From the NCBI GenBank assembly GCA_021151685.1, contig JAGKWS010000049.1, positions 1 to 29,584 of the forward strand: a stretch of DNA of 29,584 nucleotides. Reading direction: 5' to 3'. This stretch comes from Chitinophagaceae bacterium. Its GTDB lineage: Bacteria > Bacteroidota > Bacteroidia > Chitinophagales > Chitinophagaceae. The notes beneath the pieces are model-generated. The model was not told the DNA's origin. It saw only the letters and a list, made by a program, of their open reading frames with translations, and made no database searches. Below, piece by piece: positions 1 through 7,638 of this stretch. Each line of letters begins with the position of its first letter. Within the stretch, counting starts at the first letter, position 1. Both the position numbers and the translations under genes were made by a program.

Positions 1-1331
1 CCCCGGTGGCCCCGGTAGAAAATACTACCAACGAAGCAGCAGCTGCTACCGAGAACTCTGGCATTACAATGCCCGAGACCGAAACGCCAGATGTGCAGCA
101 ACAGCAACCGCAACAGGCACCCGAGACCGAAACGCCCCGTGCCGAAAGACCACAACAGCAGCAGCAACAGTTCAATAGGCACCGCCCGCAGCACCAAAGC
201 AATTTCAATCTGGAATTTGAAGGCATAGTAGCCAGCGAAGGTGTTTTGGAAATGATGCCCGATGGCTACGGCTTCCTGCGCAGCAGCGATTATAATTACC
301 TTAGTTCTCCCGATGATATTTACGTATCTCCTTCACAAATAAAACTTTTTGGCCTTAAGACCGGCGATACCGTAAAAGGTACCGTGCGCCCACCCAAGGA
401 AGGCGAAAAATACTTTGCCCTGCTGAAGGTGGAAACCATAAACGGCAAACTGCCCGATGAAATACGCGATCGCGTACCTTTCGATTATCTTACCCCGCTT
501 TTCCCATACGAGAAGCTGAACCTCACTACTACCGGCAACAACTACAGTACCCGCATCATGGATCTCTTTACCCCCATAGGTAAAGGTCAGCGTGGCCTGA
601 TAGTAGCACAGCCCAAGACCGGTAAAACCATGTTGCTGAAGGAAGTGGCCAACGCTATAGCTGCCAACCACCCCGAGGTGTACCTGATGATAGTGCTGGT
701 AGACGAACGCCCCGAGGAGGTAACCGATATGCAGCGTAGTGTACGGGCCGAGGTAATTGCATCCACATTCGATGAACCCGCCGACAAACACGTAAAAGTA
801 TCTACCATTGCCCTGCAGAAAGCCAAAAGATTGGTAGAAGTAGGCCACGATGTGGTGATACTACTCGATTCCATAACCCGCCTGGCGCGCGCCCACAATA
901 CCGTAGCCCCTGCCAGTGGCAAGGTACTGAGTGGTGGTGTGGAAGCCAACGCTATGCAAAAGCCCAAACAGTTCTTTGGTGCCGCTCGTAAAATAGAAAA
1001 TGGTGGTTCACTCACCATACTGGCTACGGCACTTATAGACACAGGCTCCAAAATGGACGAGGTGATATTTGAAGAATTCAAGGGTACGGGTAACATGGAA
1101 CTGCAACTGGACAGAAAACTGGCCAACAAGCGCATATTCCCTGCCATAGACATTACTTCATCATCTACCCGCCGCGACGACCTGCTGCTGGAAAAAGACA
1201 TACAGAACAAAATGTGGCTGTTGCGCAACCATATTGCCGATATGAATACCGACGAGGCCATGCACTTCCTGCTGAAGCAGATGCGCGGCACTTATAGCAA
1301 CGAAGAGTTTTTGGCTACCATGAACAAATAA
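1..1331 (+). CDS. rho: Transcription termination factor Rho (5' end cut by window edge)
   Basis: RNA-dependent hexameric ATPase that terminates transcription. The reading frame is open to the left edge, and the first possible start (GTG at 6) is unlikely to be the true one because family members in this phylum carry a further N-terminal domain. Counting from that GTG, residues about 1-66 are a low-complexity, glutamine/proline/glutamate-rich segment, residues 68-145 are the cold-shock-like RNA-binding domain (with the diagnostic DDIYVSPSQI), and the rest is the RecA-type ATPase. The Walker A motif AQPKTGKT is at 201-208, followed by the VDERPEEVTDM segment and the LDSITRLARAHN Walker B region. 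The C-terminus is complete, ending at the TAA at 1329-1331, with a terminator hairpin directly downstream. Identification is certain; only the start is missing. Confidence 0.97.
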   Translation, partial: PVAPVENTTNEAAAATENSGITMPETETPDVQQQQPQQAPETETPRAERPQQQQQQFNRHRPQHQSNFNLEFEGIVASEGVLEMMPDGYGFLRSSDYNYLSSPDDIYVSPSQIKLFGLKTGDTVKGTVRPPKEGEKYFALLKVETINGKLPDEIRDRVPFDYLTPLFPYEKLNLTTTGNNYSTRIMDLFTPIGKGQRGLIVAQPKTGKTMLLKEVANAIAANHPEVYLMIVLVDERPEEVTDMQRSVRAEVIASTFDEPADKHVKVSTIALQKAKRLVEVGHDVVILLDSITRLARAHNTVAPASGKVLSGGVEANAMQKPKQFFGAARKIENGGSLTILATALIDTGSKMDEVIFEEFKGTGNMELQLDRKLANKRIFPAIDITSSSTRRDDLLLEKDIQNKMWLLRNHIADMNTDEAMHFLLKQMRGTYSNEEFLATMNK

Positions 1332-1357
1332 TTGTTGCAATAATTATAATACTGAAA

Positions 1358-1386
1358 AAGGGGTGCCATAAGGTGCCCCTTTGTTG
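1358..1386 (+). terminator. Rho-independent terminator after rho
   Basis: Hairpin with arms 1358-1367 and 1372-1381 around an ATAA loop. Ten pairs include two G-U wobbles, and the 3' side runs into TTTTGTTGTTG. It lies 27 bases past the rho stop codon. Confidence 0.8.
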
Positions 1387-1449
1387 TTGTGTAGAGGCAT
1401 ATGGTGGGCTATTTTGTACAATTGTAGTACCTTCCTTCAAAATTTACAT

Positions 1450-3099
1450 ATGACCCGTCTCTTCGCCTCTCTTCTTTTATTCTGGTGTGTGGCAACCAGT
1501 GCATTTGCGCAGCAAGACTATGAACTGAGTACTTCCCTCGGGCTCGATGAGGTAGGTATCAATAGGGTGCTGTGTATGCAGAATGGAAATACCATGCTTT
1601 TCCATTTCGAGGTCACCAAGCCCATAAGGGTGTTCGTTTTCGACAGCACCCATAAACGTATAGCCAGCAATACCCAATCGTGCCGCGAGCTCGATTTGTT
1701 CGCTACCAATACATCTGTTTTCAAAGGAATTTATGAGATAGCAGGCGAGGCCGTTTTGTTTATAGAACAGCAGAATGCCAGCCGCAATTCGTTGATCATG
1801 CTACGCTTCAACAGCCGTACAGGCAAGCTGGTAGAGGAAAGAATAGTAGGTAAGTCGAAGAGCCTGGCCAAGCCCAGCCAGTTTTTTGTGATGCGTTACA
1901 AGGGCGAAGAGGGGTATAAGATTTTGTACAGTCAGGAGGTAATGCAGTTCAAACAATGCCGCCTACACGTTTCTTACTACAACGATAAACACGAAATATA
2001 CCGCGATGTACCACTCGATTTCGATCGGGACAAGTATGACTTCATGTCGGTGGTAGGGGCAGAGTCGGCTCCGGAAGGGGTGTGTGTGGCATTGTCTTTG
2101 TCTACATTGCTTATGAATGGTACCCGTGCCAATGCTATTTCTGTAACCAATCCGGTCTATCAGCACAACCTTCGGGTGTTCTACATAGCCGAAGATAGTT
2201 CCAAACCCCTGCAGCGCAATATAGACCTGTCTACAGACATCATTCCCTACTATACACACTTCACTACCAATCGCTTTGCCCACAGCATCAACCTGCTGAT
2301 GGAGAGCTTTCGTGAGGGCTTTTTGCGATATGGTATAGATATGCGCCCCACTGCCGACTATGCCAGTTTGTTTTTTGCCTTCGATCCTGCCAACCTTGAT
2401 GGTACCTACAACTGGGTGACCAACAAACAAGGCAATGCCGAAGTGCTGGCACGTACCGATACCAATGATGCCTTCAGGGGGCTGCCGCTAAAAATGTTTA
2501 CCAATAGTCATGGCCTTACTACTGTCGTGTCTGAATCGTATGACAGGAATATGTCTACAGAGAGTGCCGCCAGAATGCGGGTACACGAGTCATATCTCGG
2601 CAATCTGTGTGTTACCCGTCTGAACGATGAAGGCAATGAGTTGTGGGGTACTGTATTGCCAAAATCGCAGTATTACAAGAGTTATCGTCAGTTCTACCAC
2701 CCTGCCGATCTCGCTAAACGCTGGCAACAACAAGCTATGTTCAACGATATGCCACAGCAGGTATACGAGCGTCAGTTTGTGTCGGCCAATAGTTATGCAG
2801 TGGGGGGAGATTTGTACGTTATTTACAACGATTGCAACGAAAATATCAGGGAAGGGCTCGATAAGTCGCTCGATACCATGTTTGTTTCGGCCATGTCTAA
2901 TGCCTGTGTATACCGCATAGACAAGAAAAATAATGTTACTAAAAAGTACCTGTATGGCGATCCCCTGCCACGCGAGTATAAAAGTTCTTTTATTGAAGGT
3001 GCCGACTTTGATGACAAACGCCGTACCTACGCATCGGTAATACGCTACAAGCGGGGCGAGTTCGTTACCCTACGGCTGGCATGGGCTCGCTTCAACTGA
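1450..3099 (+). CDS. Secreted protein of unknown function
   Basis: Protein of 549 residues with no family I recognise. The start chosen is the ATG at 1450, because it gives a clean signal peptide (basic MTR, hydrophobic core LFASLLLFWCVATS, cleavage after AFA before QQDYE). The in-frame TTG at 1381 lies in the rho terminator and is rejected. The mature part is soluble-looking, with no further membrane segments. It has many alternating hydrophobic/polar stretches and Tyr/Asn/Asp-rich turns, compatible with a beta-rich fold such as a propeller, but no repeat is clear. There is no type IX C-terminal domain and no lipobox cysteine, so it is predicted periplasmic or released. Base composition matches its neighbours. 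It stands alone between the rho terminator and the small HPF-like gene. Confidence 0.85.
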   Translation: MTRLFASLLLFWCVATSAFAQQDYELSTSLGLDEVGINRVLCMQNGNTMLFHFEVTKPIRVFVFDSTHKRIASNTQSCRELDLFATNTSVFKGIYEIAGEAVLFIEQQNASRNSLIMLRFNSRTGKLVEERIVGKSKSLAKPSQFFVMRYKGEEGYKILYSQEVMQFKQCRLHVSYYNDKHEIYRDVPLDFDRDKYDFMSVVGAESAPEGVCVALSLSTLLMNGTRANAISVTNPVYQHNLRVFYIAEDSSKPLQRNIDLSTDIIPYYTHFTTNRFAHSINLLMESFREGFLRYGIDMRPTADYASLFFAFDPANLDGTYNWVTNKQGNAEVLARTDTNDAFRGLPLKMFTNSHGLTTVVSESYDRNMSTESAARMRVHESYLGNLCVTRLNDEGNELWGTVLPKSQYYKSYRQFYHPADLAKRWQQQAMFNDMPQQVYERQFVSANSYAVGGDLYVIYNDCNENIREGLDKSLDTMFVSAMSNACVYRIDKKNNVTKKYLYGDPLPREYKSSFIEGADFDDKRRTYASVIRYKRGEFVTLRLAWARFN

Positions 3100-3177
3100 T
3101 ATGTATCAGGTCGCATATTGATAGCAGTCAATGAGTTATAGGCCTGCTCTTGGCACCTTTGCTGCAAAGCAGTGGTA

Positions 3178-3468
3178 ATGATGGTAGTGGTGAATGAACT
3201 GCAGGGGGTGGTGCCCGGTTGGCATATCAACAATTTAGAGGCCTTTTTTAATGCCATGCAACGGTTGCATGCACATATATCTGGCGTGCATATCACATTG
3301 GTTGAGGGCGGTGCAGGCACAAGCGGCTGGAAATGCCGGTTGCAAATAGATACGCATACCGGGCAGTTGTCTATAGTGAAAGATGGCGATACATACCTCT
3401 CTGCATCGGCCCGTGCCATAATGGAAGCCACACAAAAGATAGGTAACACAACCAACCAACATGTATAA
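3178..3468 (+). CDS. Small HPF/RaiA-like ribosome-associated protein (tentative)
   Basis: A protein of 96 residues from the ATG at 3178; ATG 3181 is an equally good start. The middle and C-terminal parts follow the pattern of short HPF/RaiA (ribosome hibernation/translation inhibitor) proteins. An alpha helix (NLEAFFNAMQRLHAHI) precedes a strand with GVHITLVEGG, then a second strand WKCRLQID, a third around GQLSIVKDGD, and a final helix SASARAIMEATQKI. This is the beta-alpha-beta-beta-beta-alpha order of the family, including the VHxxL and CRLxI positions. The N-terminal strand is short. If correct, it would bind the 30S subunit in slow growth. The assignment is by pattern only, so I hold it at moderate confidence. 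Its 3' end overlaps a second small frame by eight bases. Confidence 0.6.
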   Translation: MMVVVNELQGVVPGWHINNLEAFFNAMQRLHAHISGVHITLVEGGAGTSGWKCRLQIDTHTGQLSIVKDGDTYLSASARAIMEATQKIGNTTNQHV

Positions 3469-3631
3469 AAAACGCAACAACAGTACCGATGCCAGCCGCA
3501 CCGCATGGCGGCGCAGGCGTAGCACGCAAGCTGCCCAACAAAAGGCTACAGAACATATCTTGGGTGGTTCTTTGCCTGTGTTGGTGCCGCAGGTGCCCAT
3601 ATCATTGCGGTCTCTTACTGTAATGCAGTAG
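3461..3631 (+). CDS. Possible 56-residue basic peptide overlapping the HPF-like gene
   Basis: An ATG at 3461 lies inside the last codons of the preceding gene (eight-base overlap, ATGTATAA), a layout typical of translational coupling. The frame runs to the TAG at 3629-3631. The N-terminal half is strongly basic (MYKKRNN, then WRRRRST), followed by an alanine/glutamine helix-like stretch and a hydrophobic valine/proline/leucine tail. It has no recognised family. A basic peptide next to a ribosome-associated protein could bind RNA, but this is only inference. The alternative is a chance frame in the 3' untranslated region; the short length does not exclude that. Confidence 0.35.
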   Translation: MYKKRNNSTDASRTAWRRRRSTQAAQQKATEHILGGSLPVLVPQVPISLRSLTVMQ

Positions 3632-3881
3632 TAGCACGTTTTTTCACCCGGTAGCAGTTATCTCTTGTTTATGTAAAAATTTGCATGTTTCTGTGCGGGT
3701 GCTGTTGCCTGCATCTCTTTTTCGCAGCAACAGCAGCTATCAGGCTGTTGCTGTCTTTTGCAAAGGTCAATTCTGTTAAGATATTAACAGTACAAGATAT
3801 TTTTTTTTATAGGGCTAACCATTTTCAAATACTACTGGTCTTTATGGGGGTATTCTTTTCCTTTCACCAAAATCATTCCAT

Positions 3882-5591
3882 ATGAAAAAGACCATTTACT
3901 TCGTTGGGTGTCTCTTGCTGATGATGCTCGGTTTCAATAACAGCAAGGCACAAACCCTTTCATCTGCCAGTTTTTTCGTAGACACCACCTGTACATCTTC
4001 ATCTGGTATCGTCAATGTCTCCGGTTGTATTTCCGGTCTCAAATTGTTTACCTATTATGGCGATGGTACCATGGATTCTATTTCAGTTTTTTGTTCGGGC
4101 TCTGGTGCCACCGTATGGTTGGGGCATGGTTGGGGTACAAGCGGCACCTACACCATAAAGCATGTGCTAAAAAACAACTTTACCCGTTTCGACTCTTTGA
4201 CCTACACGCACGAGTTTCGTACTTGTAGCCACATTTGGCTCGAAGCCTGGGCAGACCTCAATAGCAATTGCATTCTCGATGGGGCCGACCACGGCATTGT
4301 GGCTCCCGGCCTCATTCGGGTAGACTCTTCCGGTGTTCCGATAGATACCATCACAGCCTATTGTTCTTACAACTACAAGGCATATGGCCCTCCCGGTACC
4401 ATTTACAAGTTTACCGCAGTGGTGCCCCCAACCGGTATGACCACCTGTGCTGGTACTGCTGTCATTTTAGACACAATACCCATGTTCCCGGCAGCATCGC
4501 ATACCTACAAGTACTGGTTGTTGCAGTGCGGTGCTTCATCAGGTTTCGATTTGGGTATTTCGGCCAATTTCAGGCCAGCCGCAGCCGGTGCATTTGGCAA
4601 CAGAGCCAACATTGCGGTATATAATGCTTCTTGTACAGGTACAGCCGCAACTGTAAAGTTCGAGTATAGTCCCAAGTTTGGCTTTACTTCTATCTATCCG
4701 CCAGTAAGCCATACCGTAACCGGTACCACACTCGTATTCGATGCTGGCACCATATCTTCTACCGCACCAAAAGATTTTACCATACAGTTATCGCCGGTTC
4801 TGCCACTTACAATGGGCGATACCGTCAACACCCGTTATTCAGTAATGCCCACTACCGGCGATGCTAACCCCATAAACAATGTTGTAGTACGCTGCGATAC
4901 TGTTCGTGCGTCCTACGACCCCAACCAAAAGTCGGTTACACCCACTGGCAACATTGTAGCCGGTGCCCGGTTAGAGTATATGCTGGAGTTTGAGAATACC
5001 GGCAGCGACACCGCCTATAACATACACATTATGGATACGCTTTCGGCTCATCTCGACTATACCACCATCACGCCCGGTGCCAGTACGCACCAGTATTCAC
5101 TTTCGTCAATGCCTTATGGTGCCGGGCATGTGCTGAAGTTTGACTTCCCCAACATTCTGCTGCCAGACACCACCCACCATACCAAAGAGATTTGCCGTGG
5201 TATGGTATTGTTTCAGGTAAATGCAAAGAGTACCTTGCCATTGGGTACTACGATAGCCAACCGTGTAGGCATCTATTTCGATGCCAACCCCGTAGTAATG
5301 ACCAATACTGTGTACAGTAAAATACCTGTGCCGGTATCTGTAAACAAACAGCCGGCTTTGGTAGGGGTTACCGTCTATCCCAATCCTGTACAGAATATGC
5401 TGCACGTAGCGGCCCAGGGCATCACAACAGGTACTGTTACCATCTACAATGCTACCGGGCAGGTTGTAGCAACACAGCCCGCCATGGTTGGCGGTACCGA
5501 TGTGGCAACCCATATGCTGGTTCCCGGCATCTACTATGTAGTAGTAAAAGGCGATGGCGGCGTAAAGGCTGTGAAATTCGAAAAGTTATAA
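3882..5591 (+). CDS. Type IX secreted protein with DUF11/DUF7619-like domain and sorting domain
   Basis: Protein of 569 residues exported by Sec and then by the type IX secretion system. A signal peptide occupies residues 1-23 (MKKTIYFVGC, leucine-rich core, cleavage after SKA before QTLSS). Residues about 25-340 are beta-rich and unassigned. Residues about 344-478 form the domain that in this phylum often precedes the sorting signal: SYDPNQKSV at 344, LEYMLEFENTGSDTAYNI, and IYFDANPVVMTN at 464. Residues about 493-569 are a type A C-terminal sorting domain, with VTVYPNPVQNMLHV, a central VTIYNATGQVV and a final AVKFEKL. The substrate or ligand is unknown. The gene stands alone and shares its terminator with the convergent fabF. 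Confidence 0.92.
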   Translation: MKKTIYFVGCLLLMMLGFNNSKAQTLSSASFFVDTTCTSSSGIVNVSGCISGLKLFTYYGDGTMDSISVFCSGSGATVWLGHGWGTSGTYTIKHVLKNNFTRFDSLTYTHEFRTCSHIWLEAWADLNSNCILDGADHGIVAPGLIRVDSSGVPIDTITAYCSYNYKAYGPPGTIYKFTAVVPPTGMTTCAGTAVILDTIPMFPAASHTYKYWLLQCGASSGFDLGISANFRPAAAGAFGNRANIAVYNASCTGTAATVKFEYSPKFGFTSIYPPVSHTVTGTTLVFDAGTISSTAPKDFTIQLSPVLPLTMGDTVNTRYSVMPTTGDANPINNVVVRCDTVRASYDPNQKSVTPTGNIVAGARLEYMLEFENTGSDTAYNIHIMDTLSAHLDYTTITPGASTHQYSLSSMPYGAGHVLKFDFPNILLPDTTHHTKEICRGMVLFQVNAKSTLPLGTTIANRVGIYFDANPVVMTNTVYSKIPVPVSVNKQPALVGVTVYPNPVQNMLHVAAQGITTGTVTIYNATGQVVATQPAMVGGTDVATHMLVPGIYYVVVKGDGGVKAVKFEKL

Positions 5592-5610
5592 ACGTTACGT
5601 GGGTTCATTG

Positions 5611-5650
5611 AAAAAGGGGAGGCCAACATCGTTGTTGACCTCCCCTTTTT
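5611..5650. terminator. Bidirectional terminator between the type IX protein gene and fabF
   Basis: The 40-base hairpin begins with AAAAAGGGGAGG and ends with CCTCCCCTTTTT. It has 12 outer pairs, one C-A mismatch (5623/5638), five inner pairs and a four-base loop. A-runs and T-runs on both flanks give a U-tract whichever strand is read, as expected between convergent genes ending at 5591 and 5671. Confidence 0.85.
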
Positions 5651-5670
5651 TACATCTTTCCTGCATTTCA

Positions 5671-6915
5671 TTACTCCTCAAACTTCTTGTACACCGAGCA
5701 GGCTATATGCCCGCCAAAACCAAATGTGTTGCTCATGGCATAGGTCACTTGTTTCGGCACTGCTTTCCCTATCGATATGTTCAGTTTGCCCACGTATTCC
5801 GGTTCCACTTCTGTGGTGTTAATGGTGGGTGGTATCATGTTGTGTATTATAGATAAGATACAGGCTATAGCCTCTACTGCACCGGCACCACCCAGCAGAT
5901 GGCCCGTCATAGACTTGGTAGCACTGATAACGGCATTGGCATTGGCTCCAAACACCCGCTCTATCGCCTTCAGTTCGCTGATGTCGCCATTGGGGGTAGA
6001 GGTAGCATGTGCATTGATGTGGTCTACCATGTCTGGCGTTATGCCTGCTTCTTCCAGTGCCAGGGTCATGCCTCTTACGGCCCCATCACCATCCGGATGA
6101 GTGCCTGTCAGATGGTAGGCATCGGCAGCCAGCGCACCGCCCACTACTTCGGCTATTATATGGGCCCCGCGAGCCATGGCATGTTCATAACTTTCCAGCA
6201 CCAGCGCGCCGGCACCTTCGCCCAGCACAAAGCCATCACGGGTCACGTCGAAAGGGCGCGATGCTGCCTCTGCTTCATCATTGTTGGTAGACAACGCCTT
6301 CGATGCATTGAAGCCCCCAACCGATGTCTCGGTAACCGAAGCCTCAGAGCCACCCGTTATCATCATATCGGCCTTGCCCCAGCGTATATAGTTGAATGCT
6401 TCAATAATGGCGGTATTACTGGCCGAACACGCTGCCGCGGTAGTGTGGGTTACCCCACGCAGGCCGTGCCGTATAGATAATACGCCCGATGCTATGTTCA
6501 CTATACGCTTGGGTATAAAGAAGGGATTGAATCGGGGTGTGCCATCGCCTTCTATATACGCACGGTGTTGCTCTTCAAAAGTGGTCAGCCCACCATCGCC
6601 CGAGCCCCATATTACACCTATTCTGTCGCGGTTCAGCGTGTCGAAGTTGGCACCAGACTGTTTTATGGCCTCATCGGTGGCCGCAACGGCATACTGTGTA
6701 AATGGGTCGTATTTACGCGCTTCATTTTTGTCAAAATATTGGCTGGCATCAAAGTTGCGCACCTCGCAGGCAAACCGGGTCTTGAATTTGGAGGCATCAA
6801 ATTTGGTAATGGGCCCGGCCCCGCTTACGCCATTCATCAGTGCTTCGCAAAATGCCGACACACTGTTGCCCAATGGGGTTATAGCACCCATGCCTGTAAT
6901 TACTACACGTCTCAT
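5671..6915 (-). CDS. fabF: Beta-ketoacyl-ACP synthase II (FabF-type condensing enzyme)
   Basis: Condensing enzyme that extends acyl-ACP with malonyl-ACP in fatty-acid synthesis. Full length at 414 residues and starting with the family opening MRRVVITGMGAITPLGN. The catalytic set is complete: Cys163 in TTAAACSASN, His303 in NAHATSTPNGD, Lys334 and His339 in ATKSMTGHLLGGAG, plus the C-terminal FGFGGH loop. Its ATG (6915-6913) overlaps the TGA stop of the upstream tetR gene as ATGA, so translation is probably coupled and the regulator's promoter drives both. No acyl-carrier protein or rnc gene is beside it, unlike the common acpP-fabF arrangement. It may therefore be an extra copy for a special purpose, for instance altered membrane lipid or a pigment-type pathway, though it could also be the main FabF. 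Confidence 0.93.
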   Translation of the reverse strand: MRRVVITGMGAITPLGNSVSAFCEALMNGVSGAGPITKFDASKFKTRFACEVRNFDASQYFDKNEARKYDPFTQYAVAATDEAIKQSGANFDTLNRDRIGVIWGSGDGGLTTFEEQHRAYIEGDGTPRFNPFFIPKRIVNIASGVLSIRHGLRGVTHTTAAACSASNTAIIEAFNYIRWGKADMMITGGSEASVTETSVGGFNASKALSTNNDEAEAASRPFDVTRDGFVLGEGAGALVLESYEHAMARGAHIIAEVVGGALAADAYHLTGTHPDGDGAVRGMTLALEEAGITPDMVDHINAHATSTPNGDISELKAIERVFGANANAVISATKSMTGHLLGGAGAVEAIACILSIIHNMIPPTINTTEVEPEYVGKLNISIGKAVPKQVTYAMSNTFGFGGHIACSVYKKFEE

Positions 6916-7472
6916 ATTGGTTGTTTTGTAAGTTCATGAATAATTGCTTCCTGTACCCTTTGTACATCCGCTTTGTCTGTCAGTCTGGCCAGTTGCACTA
7001 TGGCCAGCATATTTCCTATTATCATCAACGCTTTGGTGCGTGTCGGCAAAGTAAAGTGAAATTGTTCTTGTTGTTTCCCATCTTCCAGAAATTGCACAAC
7101 CCATTGCAGCAATTCATTGGCAAATATTTTCAATTCCTGCTGTATGGGGGCTTCTACTGTATTGAAGGCAGTGGCAAGTGCCCCTACAAGACACACCTTG
7201 TTTTCTGCATTTATGTTGCAGTAGTGGCCCAGCAACCAGTTCAGTTTTTCAACTGGTGGTTGCGCAGCCATTTTCTCCTTTACCGCAGCAAATAGCTGCA
7301 TGTGGTGCCTTATAACCGCTACCCCAAGGTCTGTTTTGGTAGCAAAGTAGTAATGTACCGATGCCGTGCGTATACCCACCTCTTGGGCAATGTCCTTGTA
7401 ACTAAAGGCATTGTACCCAAGAGCTCTGATGTATGCATCAGCCGTGGTTATTATAGTGTCGCGTGTTGTCAG
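6912..7472 (-). CDS. TetR/AcrR-family repressor without a standard start codon
   Basis: One-component transcription regulator, about 186 residues. The N-terminal helix-turn-helix is intact: TRDTIITTADAYIRALGYN, then FSYKDIAQEVGIRTASVHYYF and ATKTDL, exactly the TetR pattern. The C-terminal ligand domain (about residue 50 onward) is helical and ends at the TGA overlapping fabF. The oddity is the start. The frame opens at a TAG (7481-7479), and between it and the helix-turn-helix there is no ATG, GTG or TTG. The codons available are ATA (7475) and CTG (7472). The first standard start, GTG at 7379, would delete half of the DNA-binding domain. I give CTG 7472 as the nominal start; ATA 7475, perhaps a mutated ATG, is equally possible. 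It probably represses its own promoter and fabF. Confidence 0.82.
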   Translation of the reverse strand: MTTRDTIITTADAYIRALGYNAFSYKDIAQEVGIRTASVHYYFATKTDLGVAVIRHHMQLFAAVKEKMAAQPPVEKLNWLLGHYCNINAENKVCLVGALATAFNTVEAPIQQELKIFANELLQWVVQFLEDGKQQEQFHFTLPTRTKALMIIGNMLAIVQLARLTDKADVQRVQEAIIHELTKQPI

Positions 7473-7490
7473 TATGTTCTATTGCTTGTG

Positions 7491-7521
7491 CAAATATATC
7501 TACCTATCAGTAGATAGGCAA
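7491..7521 (-). promoter_or_regulatory. Promoter of the tetR-fabF operon
   Basis: Read on the minus strand: TTG (7521-7519), a spacer of exactly 20 bases, then TATATTTG (7498-7491), a perfect match to the Bacteroidota housekeeping promoter (TTG, N19-21, TAnnTTTG). Transcription should begin near 7484, leaving a leader of only about ten bases before the expected tetR start. The spacer contains a palindrome. Confidence 0.8.
7503..7518. promoter_or_regulatory. Probable TetR operator (palindrome within promoter spacer)
   Basis: CCTATC-AGTA-GATAGG is a perfect six-base inverted repeat with a four-base centre. It lies between the -33 and -7 elements of the tetR promoter, where a bound repressor would block RNA polymerase. 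Size and placement fit autoregulation by the adjacent TetR protein; binding itself is inferred. Confidence 0.7.
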
Positions 7522-7537
7522 ATTGATGTTTTGCCCC

Positions 7538-7560
7538 CTATACACTTACGTAGTGTATAG
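7538..7560. repeat. 23-base inverted repeat in the tetR/membrane-protein intergenic region
   Basis: CTATACACT (7538-7546) and its exact reverse complement AGTGTATAG (7552-7560) flank TACGT. No T-run follows, so it is not an ordinary terminator. It lies 19 bases beyond the tetR operator and 78 bases before the start of the divergent membrane-protein gene. A second regulator site is the likeliest reading; its outer CTAT/ATAG bases resemble those of the operator at 7503. Confidence 0.6.
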
Positions 7561-7638
7561 CTAACCGTCATGTACATTCCCCATCAACATAAATTGATAC
7601 CTTTAGCCCACACAAAACGCTCACACACTGCCTGTAGT

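Noticed and set aside
3685..3885. 66-codon frame upstream of the type IX protein gene
   Set aside because: Its sequence is Cys/Phe/Leu-rich from a T-rich leader, it overlaps the start of the next gene, and nothing supports translation. The 250-base gap from 3632 to 3881 shows no other defensible feature.
7570..7638. Upstream ATG of the membrane protein gene
   Set aside because: It adds 23 polar residues with several His and Lys before the first membrane segment. ATG 7639 gives a normal membrane-protein N-terminus.
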